Assembly (NCBI GenBank): GCA_038373865.1
Contig: JAXGGA010001128.1
Coordinates: forward strand, 1 to 64,000
Reading direction: 5' to 3'
DNA: 64,000 nt
From: Uloborus plumipes
Taxonomy: Eukaryota > Arthropoda > Arachnida > Araneae > Uloboridae
Part shown: piece after piece, positions 11,510-22,659 of the stretch
Position numbering within the stretch: the first letter of the stretch is position 1
Layout: each line of letters opens with the position of its first letter
The notes under the pieces: generated by a model
Database searches by the model: none
What the model saw: the letters and a program-made list of their open reading frames with translations, nothing else
Told to the model about the DNA's origin: nothing
Translations under genes and position numbers: made by a program

Positions 11510-12226
11510 ATGAAAATGCCCAGGAGTCATTTTTTTCCCAATTTTTTTTTATCTTGGTTGGGTATTGATAACTTCCCTCGAAACAAACCCAAAAAAATCA
11601 AAACAGTATTAATGAATAAAATCAGTAAAGCCAATAATATTGCCAGTATAAATTTCACTAGAACAAACAGCATTCTTACAACAACCGAAAATTGGGAATG
11701 TGCAAAGGAGATAGCCAAGTTACCTACATTACTAAATATAAAAACTGAAGCTCACATCATTTATGAAAGTTATACTTCCCGCTTTCTGCTGAGAGACGTC
11801 GAGCAGAGCATCCACCTAACTGAGTTACCGTTTGAAATTGAGCAAGAAAACGAAATCACTATTATAGAAGCACGCAGATTCACGAAAAACACTCCTCAAG
11901 GCGCCATTCCCACTGAAATCGTCTTCATAACCATGGTAGGACACTACATGATTGATTACATAAAGTACTATATGATGAGGAAGAAAATCTCCTTTTTTAT
12001 TGATCGACCCCGACAGTGTGGCAATTGCTATTCTTTCAACCACGCAACAAAGAAATGTAAAATAGACACCAAATGCATCGAGGAGAAAGGCATAAAGCCG
12101 GGATCTTCACCCTCCCCCCCCCTTAAATGCAGCAATTGCAAGGACGCTCATCCTGCAAATTGTAACTCTTGCCCTAGCAGACTAAAGGAAGCAAAATTAC
12201 TAGAGTTCAAGTGTTATAGCCAATTT
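11510..12226 (+). pseudogene. Non-LTR retrotransposon ORF1 fragment (gag-like, CCHC knuckles)
   Basis: An open frame of about 240 codons covers the RNA-binding region and knuckles of a LINE ORF1 protein: an alpha/beta stretch (residues about 30-160), then CGNCYSFNHATKKC (C-x2-C-x4-H-x4-C) and CSNCKDAHPANCNSC, ending in KEAKLLEFK. This order matches ORF1 of Jockey/Nimb-type elements. It differs strongly from the ORF1 at 2.0-3.7 kb, so it is another family. The frame runs into a TGA at 12239 without the usual C-terminus, and no reverse transcriptase follows. It is a truncated copy. Confidence 0.75.
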
Positions 12227-12244
12227 TTATGGTTTTTTTGATAT

Positions 12245-13080
12245 AACATTGCAATTGGTTTTTCAGTTATAAAAACTTTTGGCACTTAATAAACTTTTCC
12301 CTTTGAAATCGATATTTACGTTTTCGTTTTTACCTTCATATTTTTTGTGCGAGGGGGGGGGGTCACCATATTTATAAGTGCCCAGGGCACCCAGGTGTGT
12401 AAATCGGTTCCTGGTTCTGATTGACACATATCAGCGGAGTGATTCGGAACACCCTTAAATTTCTATATATCTAATAGCTGTTCAAAATGTTTTGTCATTG
12501 CTTGGAATATCAAAAGCAAAGCAAGACCAAAGTATTTACTCAATAAATCAAATTGAAAAAAAAATCTTTTAACTACTTTTTTTCCCAATCGAAGCTGAAA
12601 AGTGTACCGATTTCACCCCATTATACAAATTTAAGGTGCGAAATTGGTAGTTTATAAAGTTTTATTTTTTAGATATTTAGTTTCAATAAGGGACTATTTA
12701 GTTGTAATATTTGCATATCTAATAATTTACGCACATTAATTTTTAAAAGATAACACTGCGGAACAAAAAAAATTAAAAACTCTGCGGCACTTATTTTGTT
12801 AATGGTTTTTGTAAACACTTGCATTAGACATGTAAAATATGCATTTACTTTTTTTGGGTTGACTCTGGTTCTTGAGATAAACAAAACACAAGATATTAAT
12901 GAAAAAACCTAAATTTCCCTTTGAAAGATCTATTAAATTGTACATTCCCTTTAAATTTATTATTTTTCCACTACAACAATTTTACGAATTAGGTATCAGA
13001 TCTAGAAAATATCAGTTCACTTCTTACTGAGAGCTTAAAAGTGCTTTTTGTCTGGAAAAATATGAATTCTTTACGAAAAC
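12245..13080. other. AT-rich non-coding spacer
   Basis: I see no gene or clear element; a run of G near 12352-12361 is the only landmark. Confidence 0.4.
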
Positions 13081-13109
13081 GTTGTGTGTTAACACCCACA
13101 CTTAAAGAT

Positions 13110-13790
13110 GGGGAATTTTTTATCAAGCCAGCAAGGCGATACAAAATATCCCTGTTTCATATGTTTATGGGATAGTCGCGTAAAAATATCATTGGATTCG
13201 AAAGGTCTGGCCTTTGAGGGAAAATATGGAAGTAGGAAAAGCAAGCGTGATTCATAAACCACCGATAAGCCGAGAGAATAGTCTTTTTCCACCGCTTAAC
13301 CTCAAGCTTGGGCTAATTAAACAATTGATCAAAGTCCTTGACAAGACAGGTGACTGTTTTAAATATGTGCATCAAAAATTTCCAGTCCTGAGCATGGAAA
13401 CATTAGAAGCAGGCATCTTCGATGGACCGCAAACCCATACTCTTATAAAAGACACTGTATTTGTAATCCATTCCATATGATACAAATTGAATCTGAAGCA
13501 TGGCTAAGCTTTGTTTTAGTAGTCAAACATTTTTCGAGGTGAATGAAACACCAGACTATTCAGAATTAGCTGCTAAACTGCTTCAAAATTTTCACACATT
13601 AGGAGCTGCTATGAGCATTAAATTGCATTGCCATTTGGACAGATTTCCGGATAATCTGGGTGATTACCGTGAGGAGAATGAGAACGGCTCCACCAGGACA
13701 TCACAATAATGTAAGAAAGTTACTAAGGTCGATCGAATCGCCACATGAAGGCAGACTTCTGTCGTACTTTAATAAGAGATTGTAATTAGC
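13110..13790 (+). pseudogene. Fragment of an uncharacterised multicopy arthropod protein family
   Basis: Three frame-shifted pieces line up with a protein family seen in many copies in arthropod genomes but without an assigned role. TKYPCFICLWDSR lies at about 13140-13180, FPPLNLKLGLIKQLIKVLDK and GDCFKYVHQKFP at 13286-13385, and AAMSIKLHCHLDRFPDNLG at 13605-13665. A frameshift near 13680 moves the following residues (RLHQDI) into another frame. The copy number and decay suggest a transposon-carried gene. Neither start nor end is present. My recognition rests on memory of the family pattern; no function is claimed. Confidence 0.55.
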
Positions 13791-14026
13791 AATACCATCA
13801 CTGAAAAGCTTACAAAAAAAGTTTTCTGGAGTTTTTGTCTCAATAATTTGATGAACAGCATATAATTATTTTGTTTTTATATCGTTCTGGAAAAGGATCT
13901 TAATAAAAATATTTTTTCAATACGTATTGGTATTTATTTGTTTTTTCTCACTTATATAGCTAATAGTCTTTATCGCAAAAACTAGAGCCAAACTGACAAA
14001 TCTAATAATTTTCTATTATCCAGCAC

Positions 14027-14125
14027 CAGGGTTCGCTGATATATATCAGTCGATATATATCATGATATATATCATGATATATATCCGATATTTATTCTCA
14101 AAATATCACGATATTTTGATATTTT
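14027..14125. repeat. Left terminus of the hAT element with GATATATATC subterminal repeats
   Basis: CAGGGTTCG is followed by several GATATATATC or CGATATT words. The mirror set lies at 18056-18146. Such subterminal repeats are the usual transposase binding sites in hAT elements. Confidence 0.8.
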
Positions 14126-14749
14126 CGATATTTATTTTAGAAATGCGATATTTTCAATGGAAAAATTGTCCTCATTATATTAATGATGTCATCTTTAGTA
14201 TGATGTAATTGCATGATATTCCTTTTTTATTTTCTGATAATAAAATTAAAAGTTACAAAACAACTTGAATAGAGATGAAAAATGCCTAGTTAAAAATAAA
14301 AAGTTAATCAGAATATGGAAATGTGTCTAATGTTTGTACAATGGTGTGCTTGTGCTAAACAACAGATGTTTTATTTTTGTTAAAATAGCTAACAAAAGAA
14401 AAATAAGTGAAACAGCTAACACTAAAGAAAAGTCACTTAATATTAATAAAAATTTAAAGTTGCTAAAAATAAAATAATGAATAATAAGAAAGAGTGAAAA
14501 AAATCTAAGTTAGCTAGAAATAAAAGTATTAAGTTATTAAAAACACATAAAGTAAGACAAAGTATTTTTTGTAATTCATAATTTTATATTCCAAATTTGA
14601 AATAATTCTTAGGGAAGAAAAAATGATTATAATTTTAAAGCAGCATTAAAATAAATAAAAATGAACCCTTAAAGGTGACTTTAGAATTTCAAATCATTTT
14701 CAAAACACTAATTTGAATTGAAAACAAAAGTTTTCAGTATTGTTTTAAT

Positions 14750-14870
14750 GTTTTTGAACAAAAATAATGATTTAGTTTTATTTTAGTTTTTGAACAAAAA
14801 TAATGATTTAGTTTTATTTTAATGTTTTTGAACAAAAATAATGATTTAGTTTTATTTTATTTATTTTTTT
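14750..14870. repeat. Short tandem repeat, about 37-43-bp unit, three copies
   Basis: Three copies of a unit containing GAACAAAAATAATGATTTAG, each followed by TTTTATTTTA, run head to tail inside the hAT element, upstream of its transposase. Confidence 0.8.
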
Positions 14871-14972
14871 GAACATATCTAATATGAAGGACTACCACTT
14901 AGTGAGTTTTGAATTAATTTAGAGGTCTTAATATTAAAATTTTTAAACTAAACTTTTTACATTCCTATATGT

Positions 14973-15485
14973 AAAAAGTATCCATTTTTACATTCCTATT
15001 CCCCTATGGAAAGGGTACAAAGGAGGGCTACAAGGTTAGTGAATGGACTTTCTAATTTAGACTATGATTCCAGACTTAGAATGCTTAATATGTATAGTCT
15101 TGAGCAAAGGAGAACCAGAGGGGACATGATTCAGTTGTTTAAATTTATCAAAATGAAAGATGTTACAGGGTTAAATTTTTGCACGGAAAGCAGGACAAGG
15201 GGTCATTGTTATAAGCTGTTTAAATCTCAGGCTAACCTGGAAATTCGGAAAAATTACTATTTTAGCAGAGTAGTGGGAACTTGGAATAGTTTGCCAGAAG
15301 AGGCGGTAAGGAGCAAGGGAGTAGATAGTTTTAAGAGGGCCATTGATCTTCATTGGGGTCTATAATTTGACTAGGACCAGCCCAGTTGGGCCCAGAGCCT
15401 GTTGCTGGTTGTCACATTTGTATTTGTATTTGTATATCTTACCAACTTATATAACATACTTAAAAATTAAAAAAAAGTATCCATT
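14973..15485 (+). mobile_element. 5'-truncated CR1/L2-like LINE fragment nested in the hAT element
   Basis: Frame 15006-15365 encodes the C-terminal end of a LINE ORF2. It opens with ERVQRRATRLVNGL, has SLEQRRTRGDMIQLFKF in the middle, and closes with NSLPEEAVRSKGVDSFKRAI, the region after the reverse transcriptase in CR1-type elements. A TTTGTATTTGTATTTGTA tail follows at 15418-15435. AAAAAGTATCCATT occurs at 14973-14986 and 15472-15485, giving a 14-bp target duplication, so the insert is 14987-15471. Being 5'-truncated, it lacks the catalytic RT part. Confidence 0.8.
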
Positions 15486-15692
15486 GGAAAAAAATTAAAA
15501 AATTGCTAAAGTTTTCCTTTACAACATGTAAACAAAGGTCATGTGACCTATGACATACATGCTGAATTTCAATATCATTGGCTGCTGCCCCACCATTATT
15601 ATTACCTTTTTAGCTAGAAGCTTTAAATCAAGTTCTGTTTTGACTACTACTTTTATCCAATTTTATTTGAGTGTTTCAAAGTTCTATACACT

Positions 15693-17443
15693 ATGCCAAG
15701 AGAAAAAGATCCTGTCTGGAAATATTTTGAGTGCAAATCAAAAGAAGGAAATAGTGGAAAATGGGCAATTTGTATTATTTGCAAAAAAGAGATGCAGGGG
15801 ATTCCCAAAAGAATGGAAAAGCATTATGAACTGTGCTCCCAGTCAGAAAGTGTTACAATTTTAAGTGATGATAATCCTTCTCCTTCTGGTAGCTCTGACT
15901 TCACTAGTTCTGTAGCAGAGTCACACAATTTCATTTCTCAACAGCCAAATCAGAAACAGAAACTAACTGTGTCCCAACAAAAAAATGAAGCTCACTACAA
16001 TTTCAGTCACGAAAGACTCGGATATCGTTTCTACCTCCAAATCTTATGCACAACTTATTGATGAACAGGTTGCGAAATATTTTTTTTCTACAAATACCCC
16101 TTTTCACCATGTTGTGCATGAAGAATTCATAAAATTGTGTAATTTACTCCGACCAGGATATACTCCCCCCGGTGAAAAGAAATTGGCTGGAGATCTTTTA
16201 GATAAGATACACAAAGAAGTCACTGAAAAGACGCAAAGTATGCTCTCTGGGGAAAATGTTACCATGTCTCTTGATGGATGGAGTAACGTAAATTGTGAAC
16301 CTATTGTATGCACTTCAGTGGCTACTGCAAAGGGAGACACTTATCTTACAAAAACTATTGATACTTCTGGGCAATCCCATTGTGCCGATTATTTAAGTGT
16401 TATTGCAAAAGAGTATTTTGGACTGTAAAATGAAATTCAATGCCACTGTTCGTAGTTTTGTCACAGACAATGCTGCGAATGTAAAAAAAATGCAAGAGCA
16501 ACTCGCAGTATCTGATAGTGATAATGACAGTAATGTCATTTATTATGGTTGTTCTGCTCACATTTTAAATCTTTTAGCAAATGATTTGAAGATTACAAAC
16601 ATAAATGCCAATGTTGTAAAAATCAATAGATATTTCAAGTATACCCATTTACCACATGCTTGGTATAAACAGATTGGAGGGAAAATGTTAGTGCTTCCTA
16701 ATGATGTGCGATGGAATACTATGTTCGATTCGATCAAGTCTTTTCTTGATAATAGAGGAATGCTTGTGCAAGTTTGTCAAGATCACAAAAATGACATAGA
16801 CAAAGATATTTTCCGTTTGGTGAATGATGTTAACCTCACAGTTAGTTGTGTTGAGTATATAGATATGCTGAAACCTGTTGCAAATGCATTAGATAAAATG
16901 CAAAGTAATGACACTAAGATTGCTGAATGTGTCGAAATTTGGTATAATCTAAAGCAAAATTTTAAACCCTATGCAGCAGATGTTAAAAAATGTCTATTGA
17001 CACGAGAAGATATGGCTTTGACACCTGCACATTTTGCTGCAAATATTTTGGATCACCGATTTCGTGGTAGAAACTTAACTGAGGCACAAAAGCAAAGTGC
17101 TTTTAATTTTATTCGTTCTACAGATAAAGAACTGTTAGCATTGGTAATGAGTTTTTTGGCACAAAAAGCACCATTTCCAAGTTTTATGTTTGAAGAAGAT
17201 TTCATGAAAGTCGAACCTTTAGTGTGGTGGGAAAACATTCCATTAGAAGCAAAAATGAAAGAAAAAGTTGACAATTTGGTTCAACAGCTGTTAACTGCAT
17301 CACCAACTACAGCTGGATTAGAGAGAATATTCTCTAGTTTTGGTTTCATACAGTCAAAACTGAGAAATAGATTAGGGACTGAAAAAGCAGATAAGCTTAC
17401 ATTTATTTTTAAATATTACAATACACAAAAATGCAACATATAG
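15693..17443 (+). pseudogene. hAT transposase with BED zinc finger, two frameshifts
   Basis: Transposase that would cut and paste the surrounding hAT element in the nucleus. Frame 1 (15693 to about 15990) starts MPREKDPVWKYFE and holds a BED finger with CIICKK and HYELC. Frame 2 (about 15985-16425) contains TMSLDGWSNV, the usual first catalytic region. Frame 3 (about 16425-17443) holds VTDNAANVKKM (second acidic residue), CSAHILNLLANDL (Cys-His motif), LDHRFRG, and the C-terminal dimerisation domain ASPTTAGLERIFSSFG, then SKLRNRLG. Two single-step frameshifts, near 15990 and 16425, break an otherwise full-length protein of about 580 residues. All hallmark residues of hAT transposases are present. 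The start is the first ATG before the finger. Confidence 0.9.
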
Positions 17444-18154
17444 TTTTTGTTTTAGTAACAAAATTTACTATGCAAAACTAAGCAAAAGATTTTAATTTTA
17501 TATTTGTTTCTTATTTTGTTCAGTTACAGTTTTGTTTTATGTCTTTGCAATGTGATAAAACAATAAATAAGTTGTTTAGTTCTAATGTTTTTAAAAATAA
17601 AGTTAATATTATAGTTTGAAGTATTAATTAATAAAAAAATTGATGGTATAAATGAAAAAATACCTATAAATATTACATATTGTAATAATCAATTAGACTA
17701 ATATAATGTACAGTTACCAATAAGTTTTCATGTTTTGGTTTTGATATTACATGATAGTTGATATTTATGTATATGATACAGTAATTATTTTTATATGAAC
17801 ATAATAGTCAATATCCAGTATAGTAGCCAACATCATTATTAGGTTATATAATTTTTAAAACATTAAACTATTACATTTCAGCAAAAATGGCTGCATAAAA
17901 TTTCATTGTAAATTTTAATGTATATTTATGTAGAGAAATATTGAAAGAAACGTTGATTTTTAGTCTGTACTGTAATAATACTTATTTAAAGAAATAAATA
18001 ATATTGATTTGAGGATGCAGTTACTATTTAAAGAATTAAGTTTGCGCAAATTGAAAATATCGGATATATATCAAAATATCGGATATATATCAAAATATCG
18101 GATATTTTCGATATTTTCGAAAATATCACGATATTTACGAACCCTGTCTAGCAC

Positions 18155-18746
18155 ACTTGTCTCATAAGGAATTGACTTTAAATTAGAATGCCGCAAAATG
18201 AATTCCCCAGTGTCCAGCCAGAAATCAAGAAGACCAATAAAGTTTGTGTACAACGCAAAGTAGGCGGGGGATTTCTTATCTAATGTTTAAACTTCAAACT
18301 TGAGAAACCGAAAAAGGTACATCACGACTCATCAAAAAAAAAAGTTCAATAAGAAATTCTTTCTACAGTTAATAATTTTACAAAATAGCATTTTAAATTT
18401 TTTCTCAATGTTATTAAATGTGAGGGCATATCTGTCTAATATAAATTTAGATATTTGGTACAGTGAGTCCCAAAAAAGTACAGCAAGCATGGCGAGCCCC
18501 CAATAAATGGTGAATAATAAAAAAAAATGTGTCATAAGATTTTTAGAAAAAGAAAGAACAAACGTGAAATATGTATATATTTAGGCGTAATTTTATTTGA
18601 CAGAAACTGAGGTACAACTCTCTCATATTACTATCAATAACACTAGTCAAACAATGCAAACTAAAATATTATTCCATTTTCACCTGAAAACGAACTATAG
18701 TTTTAGCAAATAGTGTTAATTGCTCACACACTTTGTCTTTTTTAGA
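18155..18746. other. Spacer without recognisable gene
   Basis: AT-rich sequence between the hAT element and copy C. Short ORFs have no motif I recognise. Confidence 0.4.
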
Positions 18747-19830
18747 ATGGGTAAAGCAAAACCAAAGGAACAAAAAAGGATGTGGGGAAAAAACATCACA
18801 ACAGTACAAGTTGCATCGTTAAAAAGCGAAGGCTAGGAATCAAAAGTATAAGGCTAGCTTAACAGAAGAAAAAAAAAGAAAGAATGAGGGAAAAAGCTCG
18901 AGTCGGGCAAAAGCTCAAGTCGTTCACTTGACTGTGGTCAGTTGAACCATCCTCTTTTCGCACTGATGATGGGGCTTCATTTGTAATAGACCCGAAATAG
19001 CTATTTGCTAGAGTTTTCAAACTCTTTTTTAATATTTTATTTGTACTTTTGAACACATTGTCTTGTATTTTTAGCTCTAGAACGGTACAGAAAAAAGACA
19101 GAGCTAGGTGTAATTCAGCCAATTGCGGAAAGATCGGATAGAGAAAAGCGTAAACAGAGAAAAATTTGGAAAAATGCTACCACTAAATACAGGAAAAAAA
19201 ATCTCAGAGAATATAAATACTCCACCACCATTGTCAGAAAGTAATGTTCAATGCCCTAGCATATCGAACAAGATTTCAGGTCAAAAAAAGGTGGCAAAAA
19301 GCATAGCTAAAGCTTATAGAGACTTAGCTAAAAAAAGACAGAGAGAACAAAAAATTAAAAACGAAAGTTCAAAAGTACAAGCAACACTGGTTGCGTTTAA
19401 AAGCAGCATCATCAGCTTCTGTTACTTCACGTAGCAGAGTTAAAAATCTATTAAAAGATAAACAGGTTTCAAGCCCAATTAAAAGAAAATTACTTTTTGG
19501 TGAAGTCTTAACTGATCAATTGAAAGAAAATTTAAAAGTTCAATGTTCCACCAAAGAGAGAAACAGATTTTCCATAGGGTGATTTGCGAGAAAATCATTA
19601 AAAAGTACAGGTTTATAAATTTCACCCGTAAATTCCTTTCTCACTAATAAGAACTGTTTCTGCAGATGCAAAAAAATTTAATTACGAACGAAAAAACGAA
19701 ACGAGTCAATCTCTAATTATATTATTAAAAAACAATTGGAGATTTTTTTTGAAGATGACCAGCACAGCAAAATGTCCCTATGCAAAAAGGATTACATGAC
19801 AAATTCAAATGAAAGGGTATAAAAAAGAAT
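18747..19830 (+). pseudogene. Copy C, N-terminal part of a DFSENY-type transposase relative
   Basis: Begins MGKAKPKEQK at 18747 and is heavily frameshifted to about 19120. It then reads a lysine-rich coiled region (KKVAKSIAKAYRDLAKKRQR, 19289-19348), KRKLLFGEVLTDQLKENL (19480-19535) and IFFEDDQHSKMSLCKKDYMT (19742-19801). These correspond in order to the N-terminal part of copy A (LLFGEVL at about 6350). The downstream half with the acidic motifs is absent. It is therefore a truncated, decayed copy of the same broad family; the link rests on motif order rather than overall identity. Confidence 0.6.
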
Positions 19831-19869
19831 AGATGGCACCATATGTAGCTTTATTCATTACTTTCGACC

Positions 19870-20095
19870 TCAAGCAACGAGAAAGCAAGAGGGGGTAAGG
19901 GAGGTGAGTCAGCGATCCCACTGGAAGAGCGAAACTATGAAGCACGTGGTCGAGCAAGCAGAAACGGAGCGAGGGAGGGAGGGGGGTGTAGGGAGAGGAG
20001 CATTAATAGCAGGAGTTGTAGGAGGAGGGGGTACACTATTGTGAAGGGGATAAACCCCTCTCCGAAAGTGGGTTGCTCCCTGGGTAGTCAAGCGA
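19870..20095. other. Purine-rich, GC-rich patch
   Basis: GGGAGG-type repeats on the + strand stand out from the AT-rich surroundings and lead into the GC-rich Tigger-like ORF. No gene is seen here. Confidence 0.4.
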
Positions 20096-20216
20096 CTTGA
20101 TAAGAAACTTGTTTCCTAAAATTTTATCCACTCACATCGTCGCATTTGTTGCTGTCGTTCGTGAGTTACTTGCCTTGTTTTTTTGCAGATTTTTTTCGTT
20201 GAGGGATTATTTTGAA

Positions 20217-22540
20217 ATGGCTCCTAAACGATTATGTAGCTATACTGATGCTTTCAAGCTAGAGGTTATTTTCAAGGCAGAAGAAATTGGAAATCGTCAC
20301 GACGCCAGATAGTTTGGAATTGATGAGAGGTGCGTTTGCCGCCGTTGGAGAGCCGAAAAATCAACAATCAAAGAGATGTCTAAGGCGAAACGTGCCAGAC
20401 AGGGACGATCAGCTCATTGGCCGGAGTTGGAGCGTGACCTGAAAAAGTGGATCATGGACCAGAGGACGAAAGGACTCTCCGTGTCCACTGTTCCGATCCG
20501 GATCCAGGACCGGAACATCATCTCGACCATGAGCATCGCCGACTTCAAGGGGACCGCGAACTGGTGCTTCCGGTTCATGAAGAGAAATCGGCTGTCCGCC
20601 GGGAGCCGTACGACAGTGAGGCTGAGTCTTCCGGCCGACTGGATGGAAAAAAGGAAGAAGTTTCTGGAGTTCTAAGAGCAGCTCAAGGAGAGGAATTTCC
20701 AGCTTTCACAGATCGTGAACATGGACGAAGTTCCCTTGACCTTTGACTGCCCGCCGAACAGAACGGTGACTGCTGCCGGAGAAAAGTGTGTCGCCATCAT
20801 GACAACAGGGAATGAGAAAACTTCGTTCACGTGTGTTTTGGCCTGCACGGCGAGAGGAGAGAAGCTGAAGCCGATGCTGATCTTCAAGCGGAAAACCCTC
20901 CCCAAAGACAATTTTCTATCATCCGTCGTCGTGAGGTGCAACAAAAAGGGCTGGATGAATGAGGAAGTGATGTTCGACTGGCTCAACGAAGTATGGTGGA
21001 AAATGTTAGAAAATAGGCCCTATTTTGTTCTTGGAGCAATTTCCTAAAAAGCTAGAACGTTTTAAAATTATGTAAACTTACTTTTAAGCTTTCCTGCAAT
21101 GTCCCATTTTGTTTATCCGGCGTGCGAAATATCCCCCATTAAGTTCCAATCGTAAATTATGTGTGTATTTGACCGTCAACACCTACGAAGTGACATGACG
21201 TACGAGCTAAAGTGTTGAGTAACTTTTTGGCTGAATTTAAATGAAAACAATACCGAAAATATTTCAACAGTTAAAGCTCAAGTGTTGAGTTGTTTTTTTT
21301 CGGATTGGTATTTGTCAAAGTTAGCTATGCTAATGAGGTGTACGTCATGGTCGCTACGTAGGGTTGACTGTAACCATAAATACGTGTTCCATGCATTTCA
21401 CTGGGCTTCTTATCATTTTTTACTGTCACTGCAGTTAGACGGTTGATGCTGTGATTGCATCGGGGAGTTTGTAATGCTCCATTTTTTAATTTAGTTTTCC
21501 ACTCAGAGGAAGTGGATAGGAATTTAATCACGTAAAAAGTTTTTTTTCGTTCACCCTGCCATAAGGGGCAGGGATGTTCCTGGAGTTCGACCCTGTCTTT
21601 TTAAAGTTTTGAAACCACGTGCTTCGGTTGAAGCTTGGAGATGTTCATCCATTTTACGTGAGGCTTAGGCCTACTACGACGTGATCCTGAGGCGTACTTG
21701 CGCGGCCATGAGGCGGCCGGATCCCGTGTCGTCTGACTGAGGCTCGGCCATGCGGCGGCCTGATGTTCTTCCGAAGGGTTCTTCAAGAACGGATGGAGCC
21801 TATTTTTCTTGGATGGATAGCTGGTGGTGTCCCTGCTGTGTTCACTTCGTCCACTAAAATCGTCGACAAGTGTTTGTGATTCTGCAGGAGGGAACCATTG
21901 TTTTTGATGCCTTTTTTCTGTGAAGGATTTTCCCCGTGGTATGATATTTTACCGGGACATTATCATCTTCATGGCGTCTTTTCAAGGGTGGACTTATCAT
22001 GTCTGTGAACTCTTTTTGGAACTGGAACGATTTTTTCTGGAATTTGAATGTATTTGGGGGTTTTTATTGTCAAAATTGTTTTGGGTGTGTCAAATTATTT
22101 AATATTTTATATTTACCGTTTACGTTTGTTTGAATAAATTGTTATTTATTTTTAAAATGAATTTCATGTATTCTTTTCTCCCGAGCAGAACCATTCCACA
22201 TTTTTTGTTGGTCGGAGGTGGTGGCCCGGTCTTGGTTTATTTTTACCGATTCCGGGTCGTCGCCGTTTCAGCCGGCCAACAGAAAAGAAAGGGCACTTTT
22301 TTCCAGCCAAGTGGAATGCTAATCCTGAACTCTATGGCGGCTCACAAGACGGATCCCGTGAAAGAAGCGGCGCGGAAGTGGTCAGCCTCCCTGGTGGGCT
22401 GACCAAGAAATTGCAGCCATTGGATTTGGTCCCCAACCCCAGCTTTAAGAGCCATATGCGGCAGTAGTGGGAGTTGTGGATAGCGAGCGGACTCCACGAA
22501 TATACGAAGAGCGGAAACTTGAAGAAGGCATTGTATGCTC
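20217..22540 (+). pseudogene. Tigger/pogo-like DDE transposase, split by a solo LTR
   Basis: Starts MAPKRLCSYTDAFKLEVI at 20217, a pogo-type helix-turn-helix. A CENP-B/Tc5-type domain follows (WPELERDLKKWIMDQRTKGL, then RNRLSAGSRTTVRLSLP) and the first part of the DDE_1 nuclease (VNMDEVPLTFDCP with the first D; CVLACTARGEKLKPMLIFKR). At 20999 the frame is interrupted by a 1.28-kb LTR. It resumes at 22282 with FQPSGMLILNSMAAHKTD (second acidic region), and after a frameshift SLPGGLTKKLQPLDLV appears. In-frame stops at 20309 and 20674 and the frameshift near 22370 disable it. The ORF is markedly more GC-rich than its neighbours, which suggests a different origin or a younger arrival. The termini were not found. 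Confidence 0.85.
20999..22286. mobile_element. Solo LTR inside the Tigger-like transposase
   Basis: The element 21004-22281 (1278 bp) begins TGTTAG and ends CCAACA, so it carries the TG...CA and TGTT...AACA ends of LTRs. A 5-bp duplication GAAAA lies at 20999-21003 and 22282-22286. Joining across it restores V-W-W-K-R-K-G in the host frame. A candidate AATAAA lies at about 22133. No gag or pol coding is present, so this is the solo LTR left after recombination between two LTRs. The superfamily (Gypsy or BEL) cannot be told from the LTR alone. Confidence 0.85.
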
Positions 22541-22659
22541 TTATTATCATAGCAGCCCAAAACACACCAAGGAACTCAAAGCTATTGGTAATATTCTTAA
22601 TCAGAAAACTCATCCATACAAGTCTATATGGTATTCGGTGATTACAGTCCCCTCATCGA

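Larger units (their letters stand above)
14019..18154 (+). mobile_element. Near-complete hAT transposon with 8-bp duplication
   Basis: The element is 14027-18146 (4120 bp). The terminal repeats are CAGGGTTCG at the left and CGAACCCTG at the right, perfect over 9 bp, followed on both sides by GATATATATC / CGATAT subterminal repeats. The flanking 8-mers are TCCAGCAC (14019-14026) and TCTAGCAC (18147-18154), seven of eight identical, as expected for an old hAT target duplication. It encodes a BED-finger transposase (15693-17443) and hosts a nested LINE fragment (14987-15471). Two frameshifts in the transposase make this copy non-autonomous. Confidence 0.93.
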
